A stretch of 64,000 nt of DNA from Galbitalea sp. SE-J8 (GTDB lineage: Bacteria > Actinomycetota > Actinomycetes > Actinomycetales > Microbacteriaceae), in contig NZ_JAUASV010000003.1 in NCBI RefSeq assembly GCF_030345695.1, forward strand, positions 162,305 through 226,304, in the 5' to 3' direction. A model generated the notes under the pieces. It was not told the origin of the DNA. It made no database searches and worked only from the letters and a program-made list of their open reading frames with translations. A program made the translations under genes and the position numbers. This document shows positions 16,288-23,967 of this stretch, in pieces. The stretch's first letter is position 1; every line of letters begins with the position of its first letter.

Positions 16288-17619
16288 TCAGCGGGCGAGC
16301 CGCGCGTTCAGCGACGCCACGAGCTCCCGCTCGTCGGCCGTCACGAGCGCGTAGTCCCGCACCACGACGCGTCCGCCGACGACCACGTGTCGCGGCCGGC
16401 GCCCGGGCGCCGCCCACAGCAGCCCCGCGACGGGGTCGGCGACGCCGGCATCCGCGACGCCGCTCACGTCCCAGACGCACGCGTCCGCCGCGGCACCCGG
16501 GCGCAGGTGACCGAGCTCCGGCCGCCCGAGCCCGGCCGCGCCGCCCGCGGTCGCCATCGAGAGCACGTCACGCGCGTCGAGCTGCGGGCCGGCCGTGCCG
16601 TCGGGCAGCACCGCGAGTCCCGAGACCTGCATCGCGAGCCGCGCGTCGGCGAGCAGGTGTCCCGCGTCGTTCGATCCGCCGCCGCTCGTGCCGAGGCCGA
16701 GCTCGACCCCCTCCGCACGCAACCGCGCGACGGGCGCGACGCCCCAGCCCATCGGCACGTCGCATCCGGGGGCGTGGGTGCCCGTGACGCCCGCGGCGGC
16801 GAGCCGGCCGATCTCGTCGTCGGTGACCCCGACGAGGTGCGCGATCGTGACGTCGGGAGCGAGCCAGCCCCAGTCCTCGAGCAGGTCGAGCGGACGCCGG
16901 CCGTACCGGTCGAGCGCGATCGCGACGTCGACCTGCTCGTTCGCCTGCGTGCGCCGGCGCAGGCCGAACGCCGCCGCGACCTCGCCGAGCCCGCGGAACG
17001 TCGCCTCGGCATCCGAGTGCACGCCCGCGGGACCGACGGCGAGCTGCAGCATCCCGTCGGCCGTGACCCCGCGGGTCAGCGCGAACGACTCCGCGATGGC
17101 GGTGGCGCTCGCCGCGACCCGGGCCGGGTCCTCCCGCGCCGAGCCGCGCACGAGAGCGAGCCGGCCGCCGACGGATGCCGCGGCATCCGCGATCGCGTGC
17201 GCGACGTCGACGGTGTCCTCGACCGGCGAGCCGTGGTCCCAGTTGAGCATGTGGTCGGCGACGGTCGTGACGCCCGAGAGCAGCCCCTCGGCGACGCCGA
17301 CGGATGCCGTGGCCGCCACGAGCGAGGCGTCGATGCCCGCGGCGCCGTACGCCGCCGCCATCGCGGGCAGCCAGTCGGCCATGGGCACGCCGCGCGTGCC
17401 GGGCAGGGTGCGGAACCCGGACTGCAGCAGGTGGTGGTGGGCGTTGACGAGTCCGGGCGTGACGATGCATCCCGACGCGTCGAGCGTCTCGGCGGCCCCG
17501 CCCCCGCGCTCGCCCCCGCCCCGTGCCGGGTCGAGCACGGCGTCGCCGAGCAGCAGGTCGCCGCTCGTCTCGGTGTCGCGGTCGACGACGATCGCCTGGG
17601 CTCCCTCGATGCGCAGCAT
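16288..17619 (-). CDS. Divergent 8-oxoguanine deaminase/TRZ-like amidohydrolase, catalytic residues altered
   Basis: 443 residues. The overall fold markers of the TRZ/ATZ/8-oxoguanine deaminase group are present: LVNAHHHLLQSG (about 57), VTIAHLVG (about 258) and GVTGTHAPGCD (about 275). Two key sites are changed. The strand that normally reads R-L-H-T-H is FGLRRRTQANEQ, so the metal-site His is Gln. The G-V-D-G-x-x-S-N motif is GTSGGGSND, so the metal/catalytic Asp is Ser. The intact paralogue at 19156-20514 keeps both. The protein is full length without stops, so it may be a pseudoenzyme or use another chemistry. TAGACC lies 6 bases before the ATG, consistent with a leaderless start. Confidence 0.8.
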   Translation of the reverse strand: MLRIEGAQAIVVDRDTETSGDLLLGDAVLDPARGGGERGGGAAETLDASGCIVTPGLVNAHHHLLQSGFRTLPGTRGVPMADWLPAMAAAYGAAGIDASLVAATASVGVAEGLLSGVTTVADHMLNWDHGSPVEDTVDVAHAIADAAASVGGRLALVRGSAREDPARVAASATAIAESFALTRGVTADGMLQLAVGPAGVHSDAEATFRGLGEVAAAFGLRRRTQANEQVDVAIALDRYGRRPLDLLEDWGWLAPDVTIAHLVGVTDDEIGRLAAAGVTGTHAPGCDVPMGWGVAPVARLRAEGVELGLGTSGGGSNDAGHLLADARLAMQVSGLAVLPDGTAGPQLDARDVLSMATAGGAAGLGRPELGHLRPGAAADACVWDVSGVADAGVADPVAGLLWAAPGRRPRHVVVGGRVVVRDYALVTADERELVASLNARLAR

Positions 17620-17655
17620 GCCCTCGGTCTAGCACCGCGATGTGTCGGCGCTGTT

Positions 17656-17742
17656 GCGCGGCCGGGCTGGCGGGCGCGGGCGGGCTGGCGGGGGCGCTGG
17701 CGCGGCCGGGCTGGCGGGGGCGCGGCCGGGCTGGCGGGCGCC
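17656..17742. repeat. G-rich tandem repeat
   Basis: Four imperfect copies of CGGGCTGGCGGG with GCGCGGCC linkers lie just upstream of the amidohydrolase start and downstream of the small basic protein gene. It is very GC-rich and may form G-quadruplex or hairpin structures. No gene is supported here. Confidence 0.6.
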
Positions 17743-17749
17743 GCTCGCG

Positions 17750-17893
17750 CTACTTCGCGCGCACGCGGCTCACCGCATCCGTCGAGGCGACGCGGTCCTT
17801 CGCGGCCTTCTTGTCGGCCTTCGCGGCGCGCTTCTCCTTGAGGGTCTTGTCGGGCGCCGTCTTCGTGCCCTTGCGTGCGGACTTCTCGCCCAT
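17750..17893 (-). CDS. Small basic protein (47 aa)
   Basis: A short gene ending TAG at 17750-17752. It begins MGEKSARKG and ends AVSRVRAK, rich in Lys, Ala and Arg with almost no hydrophobic residues. Two in-frame ATGs exist (17899 and 17893). GGAGG lies only one base before the first but seven bases before the second, so 17893 is chosen. The strong ribosome site, high third-position GC and codon style argue that it is real. Short Lys-rich proteins of this kind are common in Microbacteriaceae; they may bind nucleic acid or be ribosome-associated, but function is not known. It lies between the amidohydrolase and xdhC-like genes. Confidence 0.65.
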   Translation of the reverse strand: MGEKSARKGTKTAPDKTLKEKRAAKADKKAAKDRVASTDAVSRVRAK

Positions 17894-18014
17894 GGTCATG
17901 CCTCCGTCGAGAGCCACGGTGACCCTGTGGGGCGAACCCTACGCGCTCGGGCCGCGCGTGGGTCCCGGCGCGGTGAGAAACACGGGCGAAACCGGAGCCT
18001 GGAAGCATGGCGGC

Positions 18015-19007
18015 ATGTTCGAGATCGCGGCGGGGCTGCTCGACGCGCTCCGCAGGGGGGAGCGCGTCGCGGTCGCCACGGCGATCTCGATCGAGGGCAG
18101 CGCGCCGCGCACGCTCGGCACGAGCATGGCGCTCGCACGGGATGCCGCGGGCCGCGACCGCGTGATCGGCACCATCGCGGGCGGCTGCGTCGAGGGCGCG
18201 CTCGTCGGCGAGTGCCAGGCCGTGCTCGACGGGGAGCACGCGCGGACGGTCGACTACGGCATCAGCGACGACGACGCCCTCGCGGTCGGCCTGACCTGCG
18301 GCGGCGACATCCGGGTGCACGTGCAGCCGCTCGACGATGCGCTCGTCGCCCAGCTCGACGCGGGCGCCGTCGAGGTGTGCGGTTACGTCGACCGGCGTCC
18401 CGTGCGGCGGCGGATGATCATCCTCGGCTCGATGGACTTCTCCGCGGCCCTCGCGCGCGCCGCGAGCGCCGTCGGCTTCGCCGTCACGGTCGTCGACGCC
18501 CGCCCGCTGTTCGCGACGAGCGAGCGCTTCCCGACCGCGGAGGTCGTCGTCGAGTGGCCGACGGACTACCTCGCCCGACAGGTCCAGGCTCCGTCGGCGG
18601 TCGACTCTGGGCCGGCGGTCGACTCTGGGCCGGCGATCGACGAGCACACCGCGATCTGCGTGCTCAGCCACGACTGGCGCTTCGACGCGGAGAGCCTCGC
18701 GATCGCGCTCCGCAGCCCGGCCGGCTACGTTGGCGCGATGGGCAGCCGCACGACCGACGCCCGCCGCCGGGCGAGCCTCGCGGAGCGCGGGGTGACGGAT
18801 GCGGAGCTCGCCCGCCTGCGCTCCCCGATCGGGCTGCGCATCGGCGCCTCCACGCCCGAGGAGACGGCCGTCTCGATCCTCGCGGAGGTCATCGCGGCCC
18901 GCACCGGCGCATCCGTCGCGGCGCTCGCGACGACGACCGGCACGATCCACGCGCGAGCGGATGCGGCATCCGTCCCCGCGTTGGAGCGCGCGGGCAGCCG
19001 CGCGTGA
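18015..19007 (+). CDS. XdhC/CoxI-family molybdenum hydroxylase maturation factor
   Basis: 330 residues. The N-terminal XdhC_CoxI domain has RGERVAVATAISIEGSAPR and GTIAGGCVEGAL. The C-terminal Rossmann domain begins RRMIILGSMDFSAALARAA and has AICVLSHDWRFD and AMGSRTTDARR. Family members load the sulfurated Mo cofactor into xanthine dehydrogenase-type enzymes, matching the XDH genes at 21-24.8 kb. ATG 18015 has GGAAG upstream. A short internal tandem duplication (18597-18636; SAVDSGPAVDSGPAID) lengthens a linker between the domains. The gene opens a plus-strand group with the deaminases that follow. Confidence 0.88.
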   Translation: MFEIAAGLLDALRRGERVAVATAISIEGSAPRTLGTSMALARDAAGRDRVIGTIAGGCVEGALVGECQAVLDGEHARTVDYGISDDDALAVGLTCGGDIRVHVQPLDDALVAQLDAGAVEVCGYVDRRPVRRRMIILGSMDFSAALARAASAVGFAVTVVDARPLFATSERFPTAEVVVEWPTDYLARQVQAPSAVDSGPAVDSGPAIDEHTAICVLSHDWRFDAESLAIALRSPAGYVGAMGSRTTDARRRASLAERGVTDAELARLRSPIGLRIGASTPEETAVSILAEVIAARTGASVAALATTTGTIHARADAASVPALERAGSRA

Positions 19008-19155
19008 GTCGCCCGATCGCGGGACGTGCGCGCGTGCGCCGCCCGGGCGCGGGACGTGCGGGCGCCGGCAGCGCGCAGTCGACCCGGCCGCAGGCGAGCC
19101 CCACGCGCGTCGGCCGCGCCGGCGCGAGCCGCGCGCACCTGGGCGGTGCCCGGTC

Positions 19156-20514
19156 ATGAGCCGTACCGTCATCGAGAACGCCGTCGTCGCGACCGTCGAC
19201 CCGGTCGGCACGGAGCACGCGCGCGGCTGGGTCGCGATCGACGGCACCCGGATCGCCGGCGTCGGCTCGGGCGACGCGCCGCCCGAGCTCACGGCGGGCG
19301 CGACCCGCCTCGACGCGCGCGGGCACCTCGTCACGCCGGGACTCGTCAACACGCACCACCACCTCTACCAGTGGCTCACGCGCGGCTACGCGCAGGACAG
19401 CATCCTGTTCGACTGGCTCGTGGCGCTCTACCCGACCTGGGCGCGCATCGACGCGGACCTCGTGCGCGACGGCGCCGCGGGCGCGATGGCCGTGCTCGCG
19501 CGCAGCGGCTGCACGACGGTCGGCGATCACCACTACGTGTTCCCGCAGGGCTCGGGCGACATCCTCGGCGGCATCATCGCGGCGGCGACCGACATCGGCG
19601 TGCGCCTGCACGCGACGCGCGGCTCGATGGACCTCGGCGTATCGCAGGGCGGCCTGCCGCCGGACTTCGCGGTCGAGACGACGGATGCGGCGCTCACCGC
19701 ATCCGCGGACGCCGTCGCCCGCTACCACGACCCCGGTTCCGACAGCATGGTGCGCGTCGCGATCGCGCCGTGCTCGCCGTTCAGCGTCACGACCGACCTG
19801 CTGCGCGAGGCCGCGGTGCTCGCGCGAGGGCTGGGCGTGCGACTGCACACGCACGGCTCCGAGACGGTCGAGGAGGCCGCGTTCACGCTCGAGCGCTTCG
19901 GGATGGGTCCGACGGACTACCTCGAGAGCGTCGGATGGCTCGGTCCGGACGTGTGGATGGCGCACTGCGTGCACCTCGACGACACCGACATCGCGCGGTT
20001 CGCCGCCGCGGGCACGGGCGTCGCGCACTGTCCGTCGTCGAACGCGCGCCTCGCCGCGGGCACGGCGCGCGTGCCCGCCCTGCTCGCGGCGGGCGTGCCG
20101 GTCGGGCTCGGGGTCGACGGCGCGGCGTCGAACGAGAGCGGCCAGCTCGGCACCGAGCTGCGCAACGCCGTGCTCATGAACCGGCTCGCGTGGGGCGCCT
20201 CGTCGATGACCGGTCGCGACGCGCTGCGGATCGGGACGATGGGCGGTGCGCGCGTGCTCGGCCGCGAGCGGGAGATCGGCTCGATCGAGCCCGGCAAGCT
20301 CGCGGACCTCGCCCTGTGGCGCATCGACGACGTCGAGCACGCGGGCATCGCCGATCCGATCGCCGCGCTCACCCTCGGCGGTCAGCCGCCGCTCGCGCGC
20401 CTGTGGGTGAACGGCGAGGTCGTGGTGCGCGACGGCGACCTCGCGCGCGCGGACCAGGACGACATCGCGCGCCGGGCGGCCACGGCATCCGCCGACCTCG
20501 CGGCCCGCGCCTGA
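19156..20514 (+). CDS. 8-oxoguanine deaminase-like amidohydrolase
   Basis: 452 residues, the family's usual length. Motifs in order: TPGLVNTHHHLYQWLTRG (about 58), SGCTTVGDHHYVFP (about 117), RLHTHGSE (about 235), WMAHCVHLD (about 273), GVAHCPSSNARL (about 293) and GLGVDGAASNESG (about 318). All metal ligands of the TRZ/ATZ-type deaminases are present, and HCPSSN plus VDGAASNE are typical of 8-oxoguanine deaminases. The product of 8-oxoguanine is uric acid, which ties it to the XDH-like enzyme nearby. It follows xdhC after 148 bp. Hydroxyatrazine-type substrates are an alternative. Confidence 0.85.
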   Translation: MSRTVIENAVVATVDPVGTEHARGWVAIDGTRIAGVGSGDAPPELTAGATRLDARGHLVTPGLVNTHHHLYQWLTRGYAQDSILFDWLVALYPTWARIDADLVRDGAAGAMAVLARSGCTTVGDHHYVFPQGSGDILGGIIAAATDIGVRLHATRGSMDLGVSQGGLPPDFAVETTDAALTASADAVARYHDPGSDSMVRVAIAPCSPFSVTTDLLREAAVLARGLGVRLHTHGSETVEEAAFTLERFGMGPTDYLESVGWLGPDVWMAHCVHLDDTDIARFAAAGTGVAHCPSSNARLAAGTARVPALLAAGVPVGLGVDGAASNESGQLGTELRNAVLMNRLAWGASSMTGRDALRIGTMGGARVLGREREIGSIEPGKLADLALWRIDDVEHAGIADPIAALTLGGQPPLARLWVNGEVVVRDGDLARADQDDIARRAATASADLAARA

Positions 20515-20570
20515 CCCCCGCCCGCACCCTCGTGTGTGCCCCGCGTCCCCGTGTGCGCCCCGCCCAACCC

Positions 20571-20640
20571 CGTGTGAGGACGTTCTGCGCGTGTGAGGAC
20601 GGTCTGCGTCGTCCTCACACGCGCAGAACGTCCTCACACG
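20571..20640 (+). terminator. 31-bp perfect inverted repeat
   Basis: Bases 20571-20601 are the exact reverse complement of 20610-20640, with an 8-base loop. Each arm itself contains GTGTGAGGACG twice. The block follows the 8-oxoguanine deaminase gene by 56 bp and precedes the nucleoside deaminase gene by 62 bp. There is no U-tract. Terminator function is likely but the length and perfection are unusual. Confidence 0.7.
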
Positions 20641-20702
20641 CGTCACGGCCGGGCGGGGCGGGGCCGGGCGGGGCGGGGCGGACGGTGCCCCAGACTGGAC
20701 GG

Positions 20703-21170
20703 ATGACCGCCACCGAGGAGCTGCTGCGCCGGGCCATCGCGATCGCGACGAGCGCGCGCGGGCACGGAAACCATCCGTTCGGAGCGCTGCTGACGGATGC
20801 CGCGGGCGCCATCGCCTTCGAGGCCGAGAACACGGTCGTCACGGAGCATGACCCGACCGGTCACGCCGAGACGAACCTCGTGCGCAACGCCGCCCGCGCC
20901 CTCGGCGGCGACCTCAGCGGCTACACGCTCTACACGAGCACCGAGCCGTGCGCCATGTGCTCGGGAGCGATCTACTGGTCGGGCATCTCGCGCGTCGTGT
21001 TCGCTCTCTCGGAGGCCCAGCTCTACGCCCGCACCGGCGCGCACCCCGAGAACCCGACCCTGCAGCTGCCGAGCCGTGAGGTGTTCGCGCACGGGCAGCG
21101 CGAGATCCGGGTCGAGGGTCCGTTCATCGAGGACGAGGCCGCCGCGCCCCACAAGGGCTTCTGGGGCTGA
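20703..21170 (+). CDS. Nucleoside/guanine deaminase (CDA superfamily)
   Basis: 155 residues. Zn-binding motifs HAE (GHAETNLV, about 58) and PCxxC (EPCAMCSGAIYW, about 81) define the cytidine-deaminase-like fold; the guanine deaminase/TadA branch is likely by length and by GNHPFGALL near the N-terminus. In this context guanine to xanthine, feeding the XDH-type enzyme, is the simplest role. CAGACT lies six bases before the ATG, suggesting a leaderless transcript. The TGA stop is part of the bidirectional hairpin shared with the convergent XDH gene. Confidence 0.85.
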   Translation: MTATEELLRRAIAIATSARGHGNHPFGALLTDAAGAIAFEAENTVVTEHDPTGHAETNLVRNAARALGGDLSGYTLYTSTEPCAMCSGAIYWSGISRVVFALSEAQLYARTGAHPENPTLQLPSREVFAHGQREIRVEGPFIEDEAAAPHKGFWG

Positions 21171-21225
21171 GGGGACGCAATCCGTCGGAATAGCGCGGCC
21201 CATTCCGACCGGATGCGTCCCCTCA
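21168..21225. terminator. Bidirectional terminator containing both stop codons
   Basis: TGAGGGGACGCA (21168-21179) pairs with TGCGTCCCCTCA (21214-21225), with an inner stem TCCG..CGGAAT / ATTCCG..CGGA. The TGA of the deaminase and the TGA of the convergent XDH gene form the outer base pairs. It serves two converging transcripts. Confidence 0.85.
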
Positions 21226-23967
21226 CGACAGGCGGGAGCTCTGGGCGAGGCGCCAGAGGCGGTCGCGGGACATCGGCAGGGCGGTCGGGCGGACGCCGAG
21301 GGCATCCCGGATCGCGTTCGCGAGCGCCGGCGCGACCGGGTTGTACGGCGCCTCGCTCATCGACTTAGCGCCGAGCGGGCCGAGCTCGTCGTGGGTGTCG
21401 GCGAACAGCACCTCGGTGCGCGGTACGTCCGTGATCTTCGGCAGCCGGTAGTTGCGGAACGTGCCGTTCGTCACGACGCCGTTCTCGACGATCACCTCCT
21501 CGAACAGCGCGGTGCCGATCGCCTGGGCGGAGCCGCCCTCGATCTGCCCGCGCAGCTGCTCGGGGTTGAGCACGGTGCCGGCGTCGGCCGCCTGCACCGA
21601 GTGCAGGATGCGCACCTCTCCCGTGCCCGGGTTCACGGCGACCCGGAAGCCGTGCACGTTGAACGCGACCGAGCGCGGCGTGCCGTCGTGGCTCGCGGAC
21701 GCGCTCACGCCGGCGTGCTGCTCGGCGGGCAGCGCGTCGAGCTTCGCGCGCAGGTCGAGGCACGCCGCGTACAGCGCGCGCCCGGCGACGACGACCCCCG
21801 CGGAGGCGAACGCTCCCGTGTCGTAGCGCGCGCCATCCGTGTCGGACTGCACGATCCGGATGCGGCCGGGCGTCGTCCGCAGCGCGGTCGCGGCGAGCTG
21901 CGTGTGCACCGTCGTCGTGCCGTTGCCGAACTCGGCGGTGCCCACCCGGATCTCGTACGCGTCGTCGCCGAGCGCGGTGACATCCGCGGTCGCGATGTGC
22001 CCGCGGGGCGGCAGCGTCGCGATCATCGCGAGCGCCATGCCCTCGCCGATCCGCCACCCGCCGTCGCCCGGCGAGCCCTCTTCACCGGTCGAGCCCTCTT
22101 CGCTTGGCGAGCCGCCGCCGGTCGAGCCCCGGTCGCCGGGCGAGCGTGCCGAGACCGCGGGACGTGCGGGTCCCGGCCGGCTCGACCAGCGGTGCTGATC
22201 GCGCGAGTCCGCGAGCGAGCGCTCGACGAGGTCGAGGCACTGGTCGAGGCCGTACGACCCGTAGATCAGGTCGTTCTCCTCGTGCGGGTCGGTGACGATC
22301 ATCGGATCGCCCGGGACGACGACGTTGCGTCGCCGCAGCTCGAACGGGTCGATGCCGAGCCGCAGCGCGAGCTCGTCCATCGCGCCCTCGATCGCGAAGA
22401 TCACCTGGCCGAGCCCGTAGCCGCGGAAGGCGCCCGACGGCGGGTTGTTCGTGTAGACGCTCTCGGCGTCGACGCGCTTGTTCGGGCACCGGTACACCGA
22501 GATGCTCTCGCTCACCGAGTGGTACATGACGCCGATGCCGTGGTTGCCGTAGGCGCCCGTGTCCATCAGCTGGTCGATGTGCATCGCGGTGAGCGCGCCG
22601 TCCGCGGTCGCGCCGAGCGTCACGCGCACCCGCATCGGGTGCCGAACGGATGCGCGCACGAACTCGTCCTCGCGGCTGAACTCGTACTGCACGGCGCGTC
22701 CCGTGGCGAGCACCGCGAGCGTCACGAGGTCCTCGGTGAAGATCTCCTGCTTGCCGCCGAAGCCGCCGCCGACACGCTTCGTGAACACGCGCACCCGCTC
22801 GGGGTCGAGGTCGAAGATGTGCGCGATCTCGTCGCGCACGAGGTACGGCACCTGTGAGCTCGTGCGGAGCACGAGGCGGCCGTCGTCGTCGAGCCAACCG
22901 CGCGTCGCGTGCGTCTCGAGGGCGGCGTGGCTCACGCGGGAGGTCGTCCACTCGCCCTCGACCACCGCATCCGCCGCCGCGAGTCCGGCCGCGAGGTCGC
23001 CCGCCTCGCCGTGCAGCTCGGCGAGCACGTTGCGCTGCGCCTCGGCGATGCGGTTGTTCAGGCTCTTCTCGCCGTGCACGAGCGGTGCGCGCCCGGTGCG
23101 CGCCTCGTCCGGGTCGAAGACCGCGTCGAGCACCTCGTAGTCGACGCGGATGAGCGCGGTCGCCTCGGTCGCGAGCCGCGCGCTCTCGGCGACGACGGCC
23201 GCGACCCGCTGCCCGCGGAACCGCACGACGTCGTCGAGCACGAGGGTGTCGTCGGGGTCGTCGGTGCGGTGCTCGTGCCGCGCGGTCGAATAGAGCGTCG
23301 CGGGGGAGTCCTCGTGCGTGAGCACCGCGACGACGCCCGGCAGGGCGAGCGCGGCGCTCGCGTCGATGGAGCGGATGCGCGCGTGCGCGTGCGGGGACGG
23401 CAGCACCGCGAGGTGCAGCAGTCCGGTCGCCGGACGCGGGGTGTCGAGCGTGTACTCCTCGCTCCCCGTGACGACGCGCATCGCGGCGGGCGGTCGCACG
23501 GCATCCCCGGCGCCGCCGTCGGCTGTGACGTTCGCGACGCCCTCGATCGCGTCGCGGATGCTGCGGTAGCCCGTGCACCGGCACAGGCTGCCCTTGAGGT
23601 GGCGCTCGAGCTCGGCGGGGTCGGCGCGCACCTCCTCGGACAGCGTCGAGACGGTGACGACGTGACCGGGCGTGCAGAACCCGCACTGGAAGCCCGCGGC
23701 ATCCGCGAACGCCTGCTGCACCGGATGCGGCGCCTCGACCGTGCCGAGACCGGCGGCCGTCGTCACGGTGCGTCCGTCGACGCGGTGCGCCGGGTAGATG
23801 CACGAGTGCACGGGCTCGCCGTCGACGATGACGCTGCACGCGCCGCAGTCGCCCGCGTCGCAGCCCTTCTTGACGCTGAACACGTCGTGCTCGCGCAGCA
23901 GGGTGCGCAGCACCTGGCCGGGCTTCGGATCGACCTCGAGCTCGTGGCCGTCGACGGTGATCCTCAC
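21223..23967 (-). CDS. Xanthine dehydrogenase-type fused Fe-S/molybdopterin subunit
   Basis: 914 residues. Residues 1-155 form the double 2Fe-2S domain: C36, C41, C44, C56 and C95, C98, C129, C131. The Mo-cofactor domains follow, with RVGGGFGGKQE (about 405), PPSGAFRGYGLG (about 500) and the C-terminal KSMSEAPYNPVAPALANAI, where the catalytic Glu is kept. Small and large subunits are thus one polypeptide. Around residues 605-632 a low-complexity Gly/Ser/Glu insertion (STGGGSPSEEGSTGEEGSPG) sits before GEGMALAMI, where relatives have a short loop. GTG 23967 overlaps the FAD-subunit stop (GTGA). Likely substrate is hypoxanthine/xanthine, by context; another N-heterocycle is possible. Confidence 0.88.
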   Translation of the reverse strand: MRITVDGHELEVDPKPGQVLRTLLREHDVFSVKKGCDAGDCGACSVIVDGEPVHSCIYPAHRVDGRTVTTAAGLGTVEAPHPVQQAFADAAGFQCGFCTPGHVVTVSTLSEEVRADPAELERHLKGSLCRCTGYRSIRDAIEGVANVTADGGAGDAVRPPAAMRVVTGSEEYTLDTPRPATGLLHLAVLPSPHAHARIRSIDASAALALPGVVAVLTHEDSPATLYSTARHEHRTDDPDDTLVLDDVVRFRGQRVAAVVAESARLATEATALIRVDYEVLDAVFDPDEARTGRAPLVHGEKSLNNRIAEAQRNVLAELHGEAGDLAAGLAAADAVVEGEWTTSRVSHAALETHATRGWLDDDGRLVLRTSSQVPYLVRDEIAHIFDLDPERVRVFTKRVGGGFGGKQEIFTEDLVTLAVLATGRAVQYEFSREDEFVRASVRHPMRVRVTLGATADGALTAMHIDQLMDTGAYGNHGIGVMYHSVSESISVYRCPNKRVDAESVYTNNPPSGAFRGYGLGQVIFAIEGAMDELALRLGIDPFELRRRNVVVPGDPMIVTDPHEENDLIYGSYGLDQCLDLVERSLADSRDQHRWSSRPGPARPAVSARSPGDRGSTGGGSPSEEGSTGEEGSPGDGGWRIGEGMALAMIATLPPRGHIATADVTALGDDAYEIRVGTAEFGNGTTTVHTQLAATALRTTPGRIRIVQSDTDGARYDTGAFASAGVVVAGRALYAACLDLRAKLDALPAEQHAGVSASASHDGTPRSVAFNVHGFRVAVNPGTGEVRILHSVQAADAGTVLNPEQLRGQIEGGSAQAIGTALFEEVIVENGVVTNGTFRNYRLPKITDVPRTEVLFADTHDELGPLGAKSMSEAPYNPVAPALANAIRDALGVRPTALPMSRDRLWRLAQSSRLS

